Positions 39,029-48,295 of a stretch of 64,000 nt of DNA are shown here, one piece after another. The translations under genes were made by a program, and so were the position numbers. Origin of the DNA: Chlamydiota bacterium. GTDB lineage: Bacteria > Chlamydiota > Chlamydiia > Chlamydiales > Parachlamydiaceae. The notes below the pieces were generated by a model, which saw only the letters and a program-made list of their open reading frames with translations, did no database searches and was not told the DNA's origin. The DNA lies in assembly GCA_013286645.1 (NCBI GenBank), contig JABDFJ010000001.1, forward strand, positions 37,202 to 101,201, given 5' to 3'. The first letter of the stretch is position 1, and every line of letters begins with the position of its first letter.

Positions 39029-39181
39029 GAGCTCCAACGGAGCGACCAGGTGTTCTTCCATGACATGACCACAGCACACCTGGTCGCTCCGTTGGAGCTC
39101 AGATCCTTTTTTGTGCGACCCACAGTTTGCGCCGGCAGCGCTACACTGGGGGCTTTACACCTGTTTGCTCCGTTGGAGCTC
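39029..39181. repeat. Inverted plus direct repeat cluster (25-mer, three copies)
   Basis: GAGCTCCAACGGAGCGACCAGGTGT (39029-39053), exact reverse complement at 39076-39100, degenerate ACACCTGTTTGCTCCGTTGGAGCTC at 39157-39181. Confidence 0.85.
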
Positions 39182-39386
39182 TTTAAATCTCTTCATAATA
39201 AGTTACTTAACCCTTATGTTAACGACATTGGTCTCAAGCTAAGCTACAGAGCCTTTCGCTTCACTTAGGCTATTCTATTTTAAAGGTTCTCTTACGGTTC
39301 TTTTCAAAAATTAATAGTGACAAATAAAAAATGTACTATGTTATTCTTACATCAATCTTTAAAAATGAACCATAGGAAGTTTTTTT

Positions 39387-42300
39387 ATGTTGCGCTATGT
39401 TGGGAAACTTCTGCCTTTTTGTGTAGCCTCTTTACCGCTGTTGGCTACTTCCAATACTTTTATCACCATGGGCCCAGCCCCTAGCTTAAACACTCAAGAA
39501 GGTGGACATAACTCTGATGCAGGCAGTGTAAACCCTATCGCTGTTCACCCTACCGATCCCAATACCTATTTTATTACCAGTGTCAATGGCGGCATCTGGC
39601 GCACTAAAGATGGTGGAACTAGCTGGATCCCGCTTACAGACCACCAAAACACCCTGTCTATCGGCAGTATTGCTTATGATCTGGATGATCCTTCCCATAC
39701 CACTCTTGTGGCGGGCACAGGCATCTCTAGCAACGGAGGCATAGGCTATCTCAACTTAGGCGCCACATACAGCCGCGGAAACGCTCCCAGAGGATTGTTA
39801 TACACCCAGAATAGCGGAGATACCTGGAATACTTTAAGTAGTCCCACTTTGAATCTCATGAGCATCCCAAACGTCATTTCACGTGGACTCAATCCCCATA
39901 TCAGTGGCTCTTTATTCGTGGGTACTTTTGAATCCACACAACCTGATATTTTAACTGCGCCTAATTCATCCATCTATGGTCTCTACAAAAGTACAGATGG
40001 TGGTGCTACCTTTAACCTAGAAGCCACTGGTGGTCCGAATCAATTGGGACCAGGGCCTGTCACCTCTTTGGCCACTAAGCTGAGCGATCCCAATACCATC
40101 TATGCCGCTGTCACGAATGCAGGAAGTCCTTCTGCAAACGCGTCAGCTGCCTTATATAAAAATATCGATGGCACGGGGTCGACATGGACCCCTGTTTTTG
40201 ATCAGACAACAGTGCCTATTGGAGGTGCAAATCCCATTAATACTATTGATCAATGGGTGATCAAAACTGTGACAGGTCCCAATGATGCGTTAGCTGTGGC
40301 TTTAGTAAAAGTACCAACTACGTTAGATCCAAACATTCAGGATGCTGTCGACAGTGTTTTTTTATCGCATGATGGAGGTGCCAGTTGGACAGCCTTGCCC
40401 ATGCCTACAGTCAGTGTTAATCCCACGGGCCAGGGGGTGATTAATTCAGATATTGAGATCGACCCCTTAAATACAAATCGAGTTTATCTAGTGGGTACCT
40501 ATGATCCTAGTGCCCCAGTTAATGCCCTCTCAGCCTATATCCTCCAACCTGCTACCTCTGCAGAATCGTTTGCTCTCCCTTCTGATGGCACGGTATGCCA
40601 CCCAGACGCGCGCTGTTTAGTCTTTGATGCTGCAGGTCGCCTTATTGTCGGCTCTGATGGAGGACTTGATGTACGTACAGATCCAAGTAGTCCCAGTGGA
40701 TCGTGGTCCAGCATCAATGGCAATTTGTCTCTTTGGCAGCCATATGCCACAGCTTTTGATGCCAACAATCACATCATTATTTCTGCTGGACAAGATACTG
40801 GCACAGCCGTTCAACAAGCACCGTATCAAACCAACGTCTATCAGACTTTTCCAAATACGGGCGATGGCATCAATGCCACAGTTAACGATGAGGGTGATAC
40901 TAGTTATTTTTATAATTCCACTTTCAATTTACTCAGTTTAGCGCGAGCAACGACAGATTCCCTTGATTATCTAACGTTAACGATCAATGGAAACCCGTTC
41001 GATCATAATACAGACGCTTGGTTTTCTAGTCAGCTTGTGTTAAACAAAATGGACCCAACAAAGATCGCCTTTGGTGGCCAGAGCAGTGTATTTCTTGGGC
41101 AAGATGATCTGGTAAATACCACGATAGATGTAACACCAATCGGACCTGTGTCACCTGCTATTGTTCAAGCTGGACCAATGGCCTATGGCACACAAGATAG
41201 TCCTAACGCCCTGTTGGTTGCAGCTCAAGGCACCAACCCTATCACAGGTAATACACTCTTCTTTACATCGGACGCCAGCACCACCAACCTGGCTGCGCTG
41301 CCAGCTTATGCGGTGCAGGGAGGGAATCCTCCCTCTTCCGTGGTCTTTGATGGCAGAACACAAAACCATTTCTATGTCGCTGATACATTTACCCTCTTCG
41401 GCACTACCGATATGGGAAACAATTTTACAAATTTTGCTTCTCATTTAATGCCTCTCGAAATACGGTTCCCTTCTGGCGTCGAATTTCTCTCCAATAATGG
41501 CGTCAATGCTCTTTTTGTAGGGGGAATCAACAATGTTGGCACTAATAGTCCATTAGCTGTTGCAGATGCAGATGACGCAGGCAATTTATCAGGCTGGCGT
41601 TTGTTTGGTCAGTCCACCGGTAGTGACTCCACGTTGCCCAATACCTTTGCTGCCAACATTCAATATAACAATAAGTCTGATACATTGTTGGTGGGCTTAT
41701 TTGGCCGAGGCAACTGGCTGATGTTCGACGTGACCAGCAACTTCCCTTCAGCGCAAGCGCTGTGGTTTGGTAAGGCAGACAACGATTCTGAGCCAAGTCT
41801 TAGTGTGCTGAACAATGGAAACTACGCTAATCGCTCATTAGAGAAATTTGGGAAAGGTACTTTAACCATCACAGGACCTGCCACATACACTGGTTTAACC
41901 ACAGTATTAGGAGGTACATTATCATTAATTAACAGCACTAGCTTGATCCCTGGCGATGTTGACGTCAAAAAAGGGCGATTAAAAGGGATTGGTCAAGTCG
42001 GTGGAAGAGTGACCATCGACAGTGGAAGCACAATTTCGCCAGGGAATTCCATAGGCACACTGACAGTGGGTTCTTTGGTTTTAAATTCAGGGTCATTCAC
42101 TAATATTGAGGTCAACCGCACCGTTTCTTCCCAGATCCACGTATTGGGGAGCGCAGATTTAGATGGACAAGTCGTTGTCGATCAAGTTCCTGGTAACTAT
42201 TTTACACAAACATGGGACATCCTGGCAGCTGATGGCGGGATATCGGGTAGTTTCGATCCGACTGTCGGTGGGGGCCTGCCGGGTTTTAGCTTTAGCCTGC

Positions 42301-43448
42301 GTTATTTCCCCGACCTCGTGCAGCTGGTCTATATCAGGAAAATCATCACCAGTGGGCTGACAGGCAACAACTTGACATATGCCAATTATTTAAACACTGA
42401 TGCACCACTTTCAGAAGCTGCTAAGCGGCTAAGTGTGCTCTCGGGTGATGTGCTAGAAGATGCCCTGGAAGTCTCGGCCCCGACTAGGAATGCAATTTCG
42501 AGATTTGTTATCGATAACACCATGTTTGCTTATAGCGATATGCTCGACAGCCATTTGGCTTTAGCTCATCTCAACCACAACAGCTGTGGTCAGCCAGCCT
42601 GTGGCTGCAGCGACTTCTGGATGGATGGCTTTGCCGACTTTGCCCACCAAGAAGGTCAGGATCAAACCCCTGGCTTTACCTTCGAAAGCGAAGGTATCTT
42701 TGTCGGCTATGACAAATATATCGCCAAAGACACTCTCGTTGGTATAACAACAGGCTATAGTCATAGTCACTACCATGAAGACAGCCACTTTGGCAAAGGC
42801 GATGTCAATGCGTATATTTTGAGTCCCTATGGGATTATCTATTACTGCGATGCCTTCATAGAAGGCGCTTTAACCTGGTCTTACAATTGGATCAAAAACA
42901 AGCGCCATATTGAATTTCAAAACTATGATGCCACTGCTTCCAGCACCCATCATAGCAACCAGCTGATGCCACACCTAGCTTTTGGTTATGATTGGAATTC
43001 GTGCTATGGCGTTTTCGAGCCCTTCGCGGAACTCGACTGGGTGATCAACTGGGATCAAGGCTTCAAAGAGCATGGCAGTGACGACTTTGATTTCCACCAA
43101 AAGAGTTCTACCTCATCCATATTGCGCAGCAAAGTGGGTCTTAGCGTGTACGAAACATGGGATTGTAGGGATCAATATGGTTGTGGTACTACCTATACGC
43201 TTAAAGGCACAGCAGCTTATGTCAAGAAGTCATGGTTCGGCGTAGGCAAGGTGAAAACTGCCTTGGTCCATAATTCGAAGTATTTTACGTTGGAAACCTT
43301 TAAGCAAGATCAGAATCTGTTTACCTTTGGGTTAACAGGATTATTTAATGGGACTGGTGGTTGGTACGGTTCTATTTCCTATGATGGGGAATTTGGCAGC
43401 AACTATGTGTCTAATGACGTACAGCTCCAGATCGGAAAGTATTTCTAA
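39387..43448 (+). CDS. Autotransporter with BNR/propeller-like passenger, PATR-like linker and C-terminal beta-barrel
   Basis: Repeated GGIWRTKDGGTSW, YKSTDGGATF, VFLSHDGGASW; GKGTLTITGPATYTGLTTVLGGTLSL; barrel ending in LQIGKYF. Confidence 0.88.
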   Translation: MLRYVGKLLPFCVASLPLLATSNTFITMGPAPSLNTQEGGHNSDAGSVNPIAVHPTDPNTYFITSVNGGIWRTKDGGTSWIPLTDHQNTLSIGSIAYDLDDPSHTTLVAGTGISSNGGIGYLNLGATYSRGNAPRGLLYTQNSGDTWNTLSSPTLNLMSIPNVISRGLNPHISGSLFVGTFESTQPDILTAPNSSIYGLYKSTDGGATFNLEATGGPNQLGPGPVTSLATKLSDPNTIYAAVTNAGSPSANASAALYKNIDGTGSTWTPVFDQTTVPIGGANPINTIDQWVIKTVTGPNDALAVALVKVPTTLDPNIQDAVDSVFLSHDGGASWTALPMPTVSVNPTGQGVINSDIEIDPLNTNRVYLVGTYDPSAPVNALSAYILQPATSAESFALPSDGTVCHPDARCLVFDAAGRLIVGSDGGLDVRTDPSSPSGSWSSINGNLSLWQPYATAFDANNHIIISAGQDTGTAVQQAPYQTNVYQTFPNTGDGINATVNDEGDTSYFYNSTFNLLSLARATTDSLDYLTLTINGNPFDHNTDAWFSSQLVLNKMDPTKIAFGGQSSVFLGQDDLVNTTIDVTPIGPVSPAIVQAGPMAYGTQDSPNALLVAAQGTNPITGNTLFFTSDASTTNLAALPAYAVQGGNPPSSVVFDGRTQNHFYVADTFTLFGTTDMGNNFTNFASHLMPLEIRFPSGVEFLSNNGVNALFVGGINNVGTNSPLAVADADDAGNLSGWRLFGQSTGSDSTLPNTFAANIQYNNKSDTLLVGLFGRGNWLMFDVTSNFPSAQALWFGKADNDSEPSLSVLNNGNYANRSLEKFGKGTLTITGPATYTGLTTVLGGTLSLINSTSLIPGDVDVKKGRLKGIGQVGGRVTIDSGSTISPGNSIGTLTVGSLVLNSGSFTNIEVNRTVSSQIHVLGSADLDGQVVVDQVPGNYFTQTWDILAADGGISGSFDPTVGGGLPGFSFSLRYFPDLVQLVYIRKIITSGLTGNNLTYANYLNTDAPLSEAAKRLSVLSGDVLEDALEVSAPTRNAISRFVIDNTMFAYSDMLDSHLALAHLNHNSCGQPACGCSDFWMDGFADFAHQEGQDQTPGFTFESEGIFVGYDKYIAKDTLVGITTGYSHSHYHEDSHFGKGDVNAYILSPYGIIYYCDAFIEGALTWSYNWIKNKRHIEFQNYDATASSTHHSNQLMPHLAFGYDWNSCYGVFEPFAELDWVINWDQGFKEHGSDDFDFHQKSSTSSILRSKVGLSVYETWDCRDQYGCGTTYTLKGTAAYVKKSWFGVGKVKTALVHNSKYFTLETFKQDQNLFTFGLTGLFNGTGGWYGSISYDGEFGSNYVSNDVQLQIGKYF

Positions 43449-43531
43449 TTAGAGTACCGCCCTATTTGAACGCGAAGGTCGCGAAGCAAGCGAAGGCGGC
43501 CTTCGCGTTCAAGTAGGGCGGTACTCTAATT
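43447..43531. repeat. GCGAAG-family inverted repeat / likely bidirectional terminator
   Basis: AATTAGAGTACCGCCCTATTTGAACGCGAAGG... vs ...CCTTCGCGTTCAAGTAGGGCGGTACTCTAATT, between convergent genes. Confidence 0.8.
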
Positions 43532-43558
43532 TGTGTTGAGCCTCAATACGTTCCTACA

Positions 43559-44308
43559 TTAAAAGCATTTTCCGACACCGATACCGCCGACAAAGGGGTT
43601 AAGATGCATGCTCGAATGTGCTTTGAGAGCTCCTGTAAACTTTATATGATTAGAATACATTGAAATATACTTTATATCGAGGTTTACAAACCATCCATCG
43701 CCCATTAAAACGTCCATGCCTGCTTGCGCTGCCACTCCTAAGCAGGGATTAAGCTTGAATTTAACACCTGGGAGTTTGCATTTTTCACCATAAAACCAGG
43801 TGTAGGTGGCACCAACACCCAGATAAGGTTGAAAGCGACAGCAGGGGAAAAAATGATATTGTAGCAATAATGTCGGAGGGAAAATCCAGGTATGACCGAT
43901 TTTACTCCCTCCTATAGCTCCACCTACAACAAGGTTGAAGAGTTCTGCCAGCGTGGCGCTTAAAGATATTTCAGAGTTTAGGCGTATATTAAAGCGCGCG
44001 GTGCTCAACGATAATTCAGTGGAGATATTTTGGGTCCACATGTAGCTGAAATTAACTTCTGGGGCTAAAAAACTATCGGCATTCAATCTAAATGGCAGAG
44101 GCGAAGGGGGAGGGGTTAATGATGTCGATACCTTTGCCCCTTTGTTATTAGTAATCATGCCGATGCCTTTGACACGAACTAACCAGTCCCCAGCTTCGAA
44201 GGCTGCCACCCTCGTGTGGCTTAGTCCTAGAAATAGGAAAGTAAAGACCGCAATTTGAATATAGGCTTTAATTTGACACTTGGTCCAATCACACATAGCA
44301 ACATCCAT
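43559..44308 (-). CDS. OmpW-family outer membrane protein
   Basis: EAGDWLVRVKGIGM N-terminus, FQPYLGVGATYTWFY, GWFVNLDIKYISM, C-terminal GKCF. Confidence 0.8.
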   Translation of the reverse strand: MDVAMCDWTKCQIKAYIQIAVFTFLFLGLSHTRVAAFEAGDWLVRVKGIGMITNNKGAKVSTSLTPPPSPLPFRLNADSFLAPEVNFSYMWTQNISTELSLSTARFNIRLNSEISLSATLAELFNLVVGGAIGGSKIGHTWIFPPTLLLQYHFFPCCRFQPYLGVGATYTWFYGEKCKLPGVKFKLNPCLGVAAQAGMDVLMGDGWFVNLDIKYISMYSNHIKFTGALKAHSSMHLNPFVGGIGVGKCF

Positions 44309-44366
44309 TATTGAGCACGCATTTTTTTTGTAAGATACAGAAGCTTGGGATCAGAAACAAGGCAAA

Positions 44367-44425
44367 AAATCCTATCGTTATATCGTTATATCGTTTCCAT
44401 CGTTGATATTGCTGAGAGGTAAAAT
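44367..44425. repeat. Dispersed direct repeat shared with ~13449-13509
   Basis: AAAAAATCYTATCGTTATATCGTTAYATCGTTTCCATCRTTRATMTTGCTGMGAGGTAAAA in both places. Confidence 0.7.
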
Positions 44426-44589
44426 TTTCCTGACTTCTGGCAAAAAATATGCTCAAATCCCGACGGTTTGCATTTTTTTTCCCAGCCTCGAAGTCCGCAG
44501 CTTTTGTATAAAATTGCGTTTGCTGTTTACAAAAAAGCTGACTACTCATAAAAAAACATGTAATACTTTTGATTTGATATTTTCTTATA

Positions 44590-47178
44590 TTGGTTTTTAT
44601 ATTTATGAATTTTTTGTGTCGCGTTCAAATAATACTTCTTATAGTTTCCACAACGTTATTTTGTACAACTTCTGCGCAAGAGGCAGAAGAGAATAGTCAA
44701 TGCTTTGCAACTTGTAGACAGGCAGTAGGAGCATTGTTAGATGAATACTACAAGCCAGACCCGCACCAAACCAAATTTCCCGATCATTTATCTCCGCCAA
44801 AAAAGGTTGCTCAATCGCCACAGACACTAATAATAAGTAGGGCTTTAGCAGGACTTGCGCTGGTTTTTTATCCAGAGGGTGTTGATCTCATCGAGAGATC
44901 TGCCTCAGCAGGACCACGAATTATAACTATTGGCATTGTGAAAGAAGGCGATTCTCGACTCTTCGGAGAATATTTTGAAATGCTGCAGCTGGAATTAGCG
45001 GCTTTAAAGATTGCTGACTTTGATATTAAATTCAAGGATGTCCCCTCATTTAATGCCAATTATAAATTAGACCGCCTCAAACAGGTCATTCTTAATGCTC
45101 TAAATGATCCTGAAGTGGATATCATTTTAACTCCGAGTTTGCTTATCACCGAATTAATGACCTCTTCTACGATAAAATTAAATAAGCCGGTCGTTAGCGC
45201 CTTCGTTCAAAAGGAGACTGTTTTAGCAGCCGCCTTTAGCAAAAATGATAGATCGACGGTTCCTAATCTGTCGTTTGTGGCTATTCCAGAGGGGCTGACC
45301 AATGATTTAAGTGCCTTTAAAGAGCTTGTGCCGTTTTCCCGCCTACACATGCTAGTGGATGAAATTGTCATGAGGGCAGATCCCGAGCTGGCTGACTATA
45401 CAATACGATTATTAGAAAAACAGATGGGATTTCCCATTACAGTTATACCTGTGAGTTTTGCTGAGCAGGCATTGGCCAGTTTAGGTCCTGAAGTAGAAGC
45501 GGTCTATTTTACCACATTGTCAGAGATGCACGAAGATGAACATCAAAAGCTTATAGATGGCGTTAATTTCAAGAAAATTCCTTCTTTTTCTCTTTTAGGC
45601 CATACGGATGTAAAAAAAGGGGTGCTAGCGGGTTTATCTCCAAAACTAATTCAACGCATCGCTAGAAGGGCAGCACTAAATCTTCAGCAAATCATATTAG
45701 GGGAATCCCCAAATCAACTCAGTGTTTTTCTGACTTTAGATGGGCGGCTGCAAATCAATCTTTTAACGGCGCAACAAATTGGATTCGAACCAACAATTGA
45801 TGTTCTACAAAGTGCTTTGTTGATTAATGAGGACAAGGTAGCCCCTGGGATGGCTTTAACAATGAGTGATGCTATTACTATTGCTCTAGAATATAATCCC
45901 AATATAGCAGTCAGTGAAGCCGATTTGGCAAGCATCATGGAAAACCCGGAAAAAATCTTTAGCGCTATGTGTCCTCAATTCAATCTTACTGCTCTTTATG
46001 TGGATACAGACGATACCCATGCCATATTGCCGCCTGGGAAGCAAGCTTTTGTGGGATTTGAACTCACGCAAATGCTGTTTGATGATGATCTTATCACTGG
46101 GTATTATATTGCCGGAAAAACCGTTGAAAAGAAGGAATATGATGACTATCAAGTGAAATTAGATGTCATTGAAACGGTGTCTTCCCGTTTTTTGGATGTT
46201 AATTATGTGCGCGAGTTATTGCGCATTGAAAAGAAAAATCTAGAACTTACAAGAGATAACCTAGCTCTTGCTAAGTTGAGATATACAATCGGATCTACGG
46301 GCAAAGAAGATATTTATCGATGGGAAGCAGAAGAGGCTTTGCGCCGATCTGCTGTCATTGAACAACAGTCCCTCATTAAGCGGGCCTTGGCTGCCCTCGA
46401 TCAAACAATGGGTATTGATGAACGCATAGATTGGATCCCTCAACCCGTGTCTTTCAATGATGAAATCATCGATTTTTTCTATTCTAATGTGCAGTCCCAA
46501 ATCAAAACACAATCACGAATGAATGGCTTTATTGACTTCAGCGTTGATTTCGCTAAAGAGATTGATCCGGTCTTAATGGCCATCGATAGTTTGATTCAAG
46601 CTCAATTTTTGCAGATTTCTCGCAATAATAGGTACAATTACACTCCTAAGGTGTATGCAGATTTGAAATATGGCTATGAGCTCCATCGCTATGGAGTCCT
46701 TGAAAAAGTCTTAAACATCTCTCGCAACCAATGGATTTTTACCGTTTCTATGCAGATTCCCTTTTATGATGGAAATGGAATTACCCATCGAATTAGGCAG
46801 GGGTGGGCCGACTTAGAAAAGCTTATCCAGACACGTCGCCAGGCTTCCGACTTGATCGAGCAGCGCGTATTGGATAGCATTTATCGACTCCAATCCTCGT
46901 ATCCGCGCATCGCTTTGGCGAAAAATGGATTGGAAAAAGCTCAGTTGAACCTGCAAATTGTCACCAATCGCTATTCAGGTGGAGGGGTAAGTATCGTGGA
47001 TCTCCTTGATGCTCAGAATCAAGCATTAGAGCAGGAGAAACAACTTGCTGCTTCTTATATACAATATTATAAGGATATTATTGCGTATCAACGAAGCATC
47101 TCTTGGTTTGAATTTTTACAATCAGATGAGGAAAAAAGGATGTGGCTTAATCAAGTAAGAAACTATATGGGTGGGTAA
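44590..47178 (+). CDS. Fusion of ABC-type periplasmic substrate-binding-like domain with TolC-family outer-membrane efflux protein
   Basis: N-half: ITIGIVKEGDSRLFGEYFEMLQLEL...VDIILTPSLLITELM...KPVVSAFV; C-half: LTMSDAITIALEYNPNIAVSEADL...LAKLRYTIGSTGKEDIYRWEAEEALRR...NRYSGGGVSIVDLLDAQNQALEQEK. Confidence 0.82.
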   Translation: MVFIFMNFLCRVQIILLIVSTTLFCTTSAQEAEENSQCFATCRQAVGALLDEYYKPDPHQTKFPDHLSPPKKVAQSPQTLIISRALAGLALVFYPEGVDLIERSASAGPRIITIGIVKEGDSRLFGEYFEMLQLELAALKIADFDIKFKDVPSFNANYKLDRLKQVILNALNDPEVDIILTPSLLITELMTSSTIKLNKPVVSAFVQKETVLAAAFSKNDRSTVPNLSFVAIPEGLTNDLSAFKELVPFSRLHMLVDEIVMRADPELADYTIRLLEKQMGFPITVIPVSFAEQALASLGPEVEAVYFTTLSEMHEDEHQKLIDGVNFKKIPSFSLLGHTDVKKGVLAGLSPKLIQRIARRAALNLQQIILGESPNQLSVFLTLDGRLQINLLTAQQIGFEPTIDVLQSALLINEDKVAPGMALTMSDAITIALEYNPNIAVSEADLASIMENPEKIFSAMCPQFNLTALYVDTDDTHAILPPGKQAFVGFELTQMLFDDDLITGYYIAGKTVEKKEYDDYQVKLDVIETVSSRFLDVNYVRELLRIEKKNLELTRDNLALAKLRYTIGSTGKEDIYRWEAEEALRRSAVIEQQSLIKRALAALDQTMGIDERIDWIPQPVSFNDEIIDFFYSNVQSQIKTQSRMNGFIDFSVDFAKEIDPVLMAIDSLIQAQFLQISRNNRYNYTPKVYADLKYGYELHRYGVLEKVLNISRNQWIFTVSMQIPFYDGNGITHRIRQGWADLEKLIQTRRQASDLIEQRVLDSIYRLQSSYPRIALAKNGLEKAQLNLQIVTNRYSGGGVSIVDLLDAQNQALEQEKQLAASYIQYYKDIIAYQRSISWFEFLQSDEEKRMWLNQVRNYMGG

Positions 47179-48274
47179 TATGATGTATCGAATCCGAAAT
47201 ACCGCTTGTAGTTTGTGTTCTTTATTTGTGTTGTTTTCTTCTTGTTCGGACAACAAACCTGCTTTTGCGGGTCGAGAAGAACAAACGCCTAGGCCAGTTT
47301 ATACAATGGAAGTGCCTTCTCCACAATCTTATCGTCCTCTTTCATTTTCGGGCATTTCCAAACCGTTGAATGAGATTGTATTAAGTTTTCGTGTCAGTGG
47401 GAAATTGACGGAGCTTCCTATTAAACTCGGAATGCAGCTCGAGGCTGGTGCTCTGATAGGACAGTTGGATACTTCAGATTATAAGCTTGATGTGCAAAAG
47501 TCAAAAGTGGTCTTAGAACAAGCCAAAAGTCAATTAGAAACAGCGAAAGCCAACTACGAACGGACTCGTCTACTGTATGAGGCGGCAGACGTTAGTCAAA
47601 GCTTACTAGAGCAACAGTTAGCTACCTACACTACAGCCAAAGCACAGCTAGAAAACGCTAAAACCGCTTTGCAAGCAAGCGAAAGACAACTGTCATATTG
47701 CACTCTTACAGCGCCTGTCTCAGGCGTTATCACAATGGTGTTTGTCACAAACTTTCAAGCCATTCCAGCTGGACAACCGATTGCTAAGATGGAGTCTGGA
47801 AATAATCTGATGATGGAAATTGGACTTCCAGAAGCTTTAATCGGTGATATTCATCTTAATGACACAGCAAGTGTTGTCTTCGATGCATTCCATACGAAAA
47901 CCTACTCGGCAGTTGTTTCTCAAATAGGTATTACTATTTCGCCAGCTTCCACTTATCCGGTGGAATTGACCGTTACAGACCAAGATGAAAATCTCCGTCC
48001 AGGAATGTCTGGAGAAGCTACATTGCGTTTTAAACAGCACTCATCAACGATAACCATTCCTCTTTCCGCGATTGTTTCAACTGTTGATGGTAAACATTTT
48101 GTTTGGATCTACCGTGAAAAGACCCATGATGTCACCCAGCGCTTTGTAGAGATGGGCCCGGCAGTTAAAGAGGGAGTGGAAATTAAATCTGGATTGAATC
48201 CTGGCGAAACCATCGTCTTCAAAGGGGTTAACTATTTGCGTGAAGGGATGAAAGTCAATAAGATAAATGAATAA
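47171..48274 (+). CDS. RND efflux periplasmic adaptor (membrane fusion protein)
   Basis: Lipobox LFSSCSD, VSGKLTELPIKLGMQLEAGALIGQLDTSDY, LSYCTLTAPVSGVI, LRPGMSGEATLRF. Confidence 0.93.
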   Translation: MGNMMYRIRNTACSLCSLFVLFSSCSDNKPAFAGREEQTPRPVYTMEVPSPQSYRPLSFSGISKPLNEIVLSFRVSGKLTELPIKLGMQLEAGALIGQLDTSDYKLDVQKSKVVLEQAKSQLETAKANYERTRLLYEAADVSQSLLEQQLATYTTAKAQLENAKTALQASERQLSYCTLTAPVSGVITMVFVTNFQAIPAGQPIAKMESGNNLMMEIGLPEALIGDIHLNDTASVVFDAFHTKTYSAVVSQIGITISPASTYPVELTVTDQDENLRPGMSGEATLRFKQHSSTITIPLSAIVSTVDGKHFVWIYREKTHDVTQRFVEMGPAVKEGVEIKSGLNPGETIVFKGVNYLREGMKVNKINE

Positions 48275-48295
48275 AAATCTTTACTGAGCAAACCA

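Noticed and set aside
44403-44696. 97-aa + ORF upstream of TolC fusion
   Set aside because: Overlaps the real CDS in another frame and the dispersed repeat.
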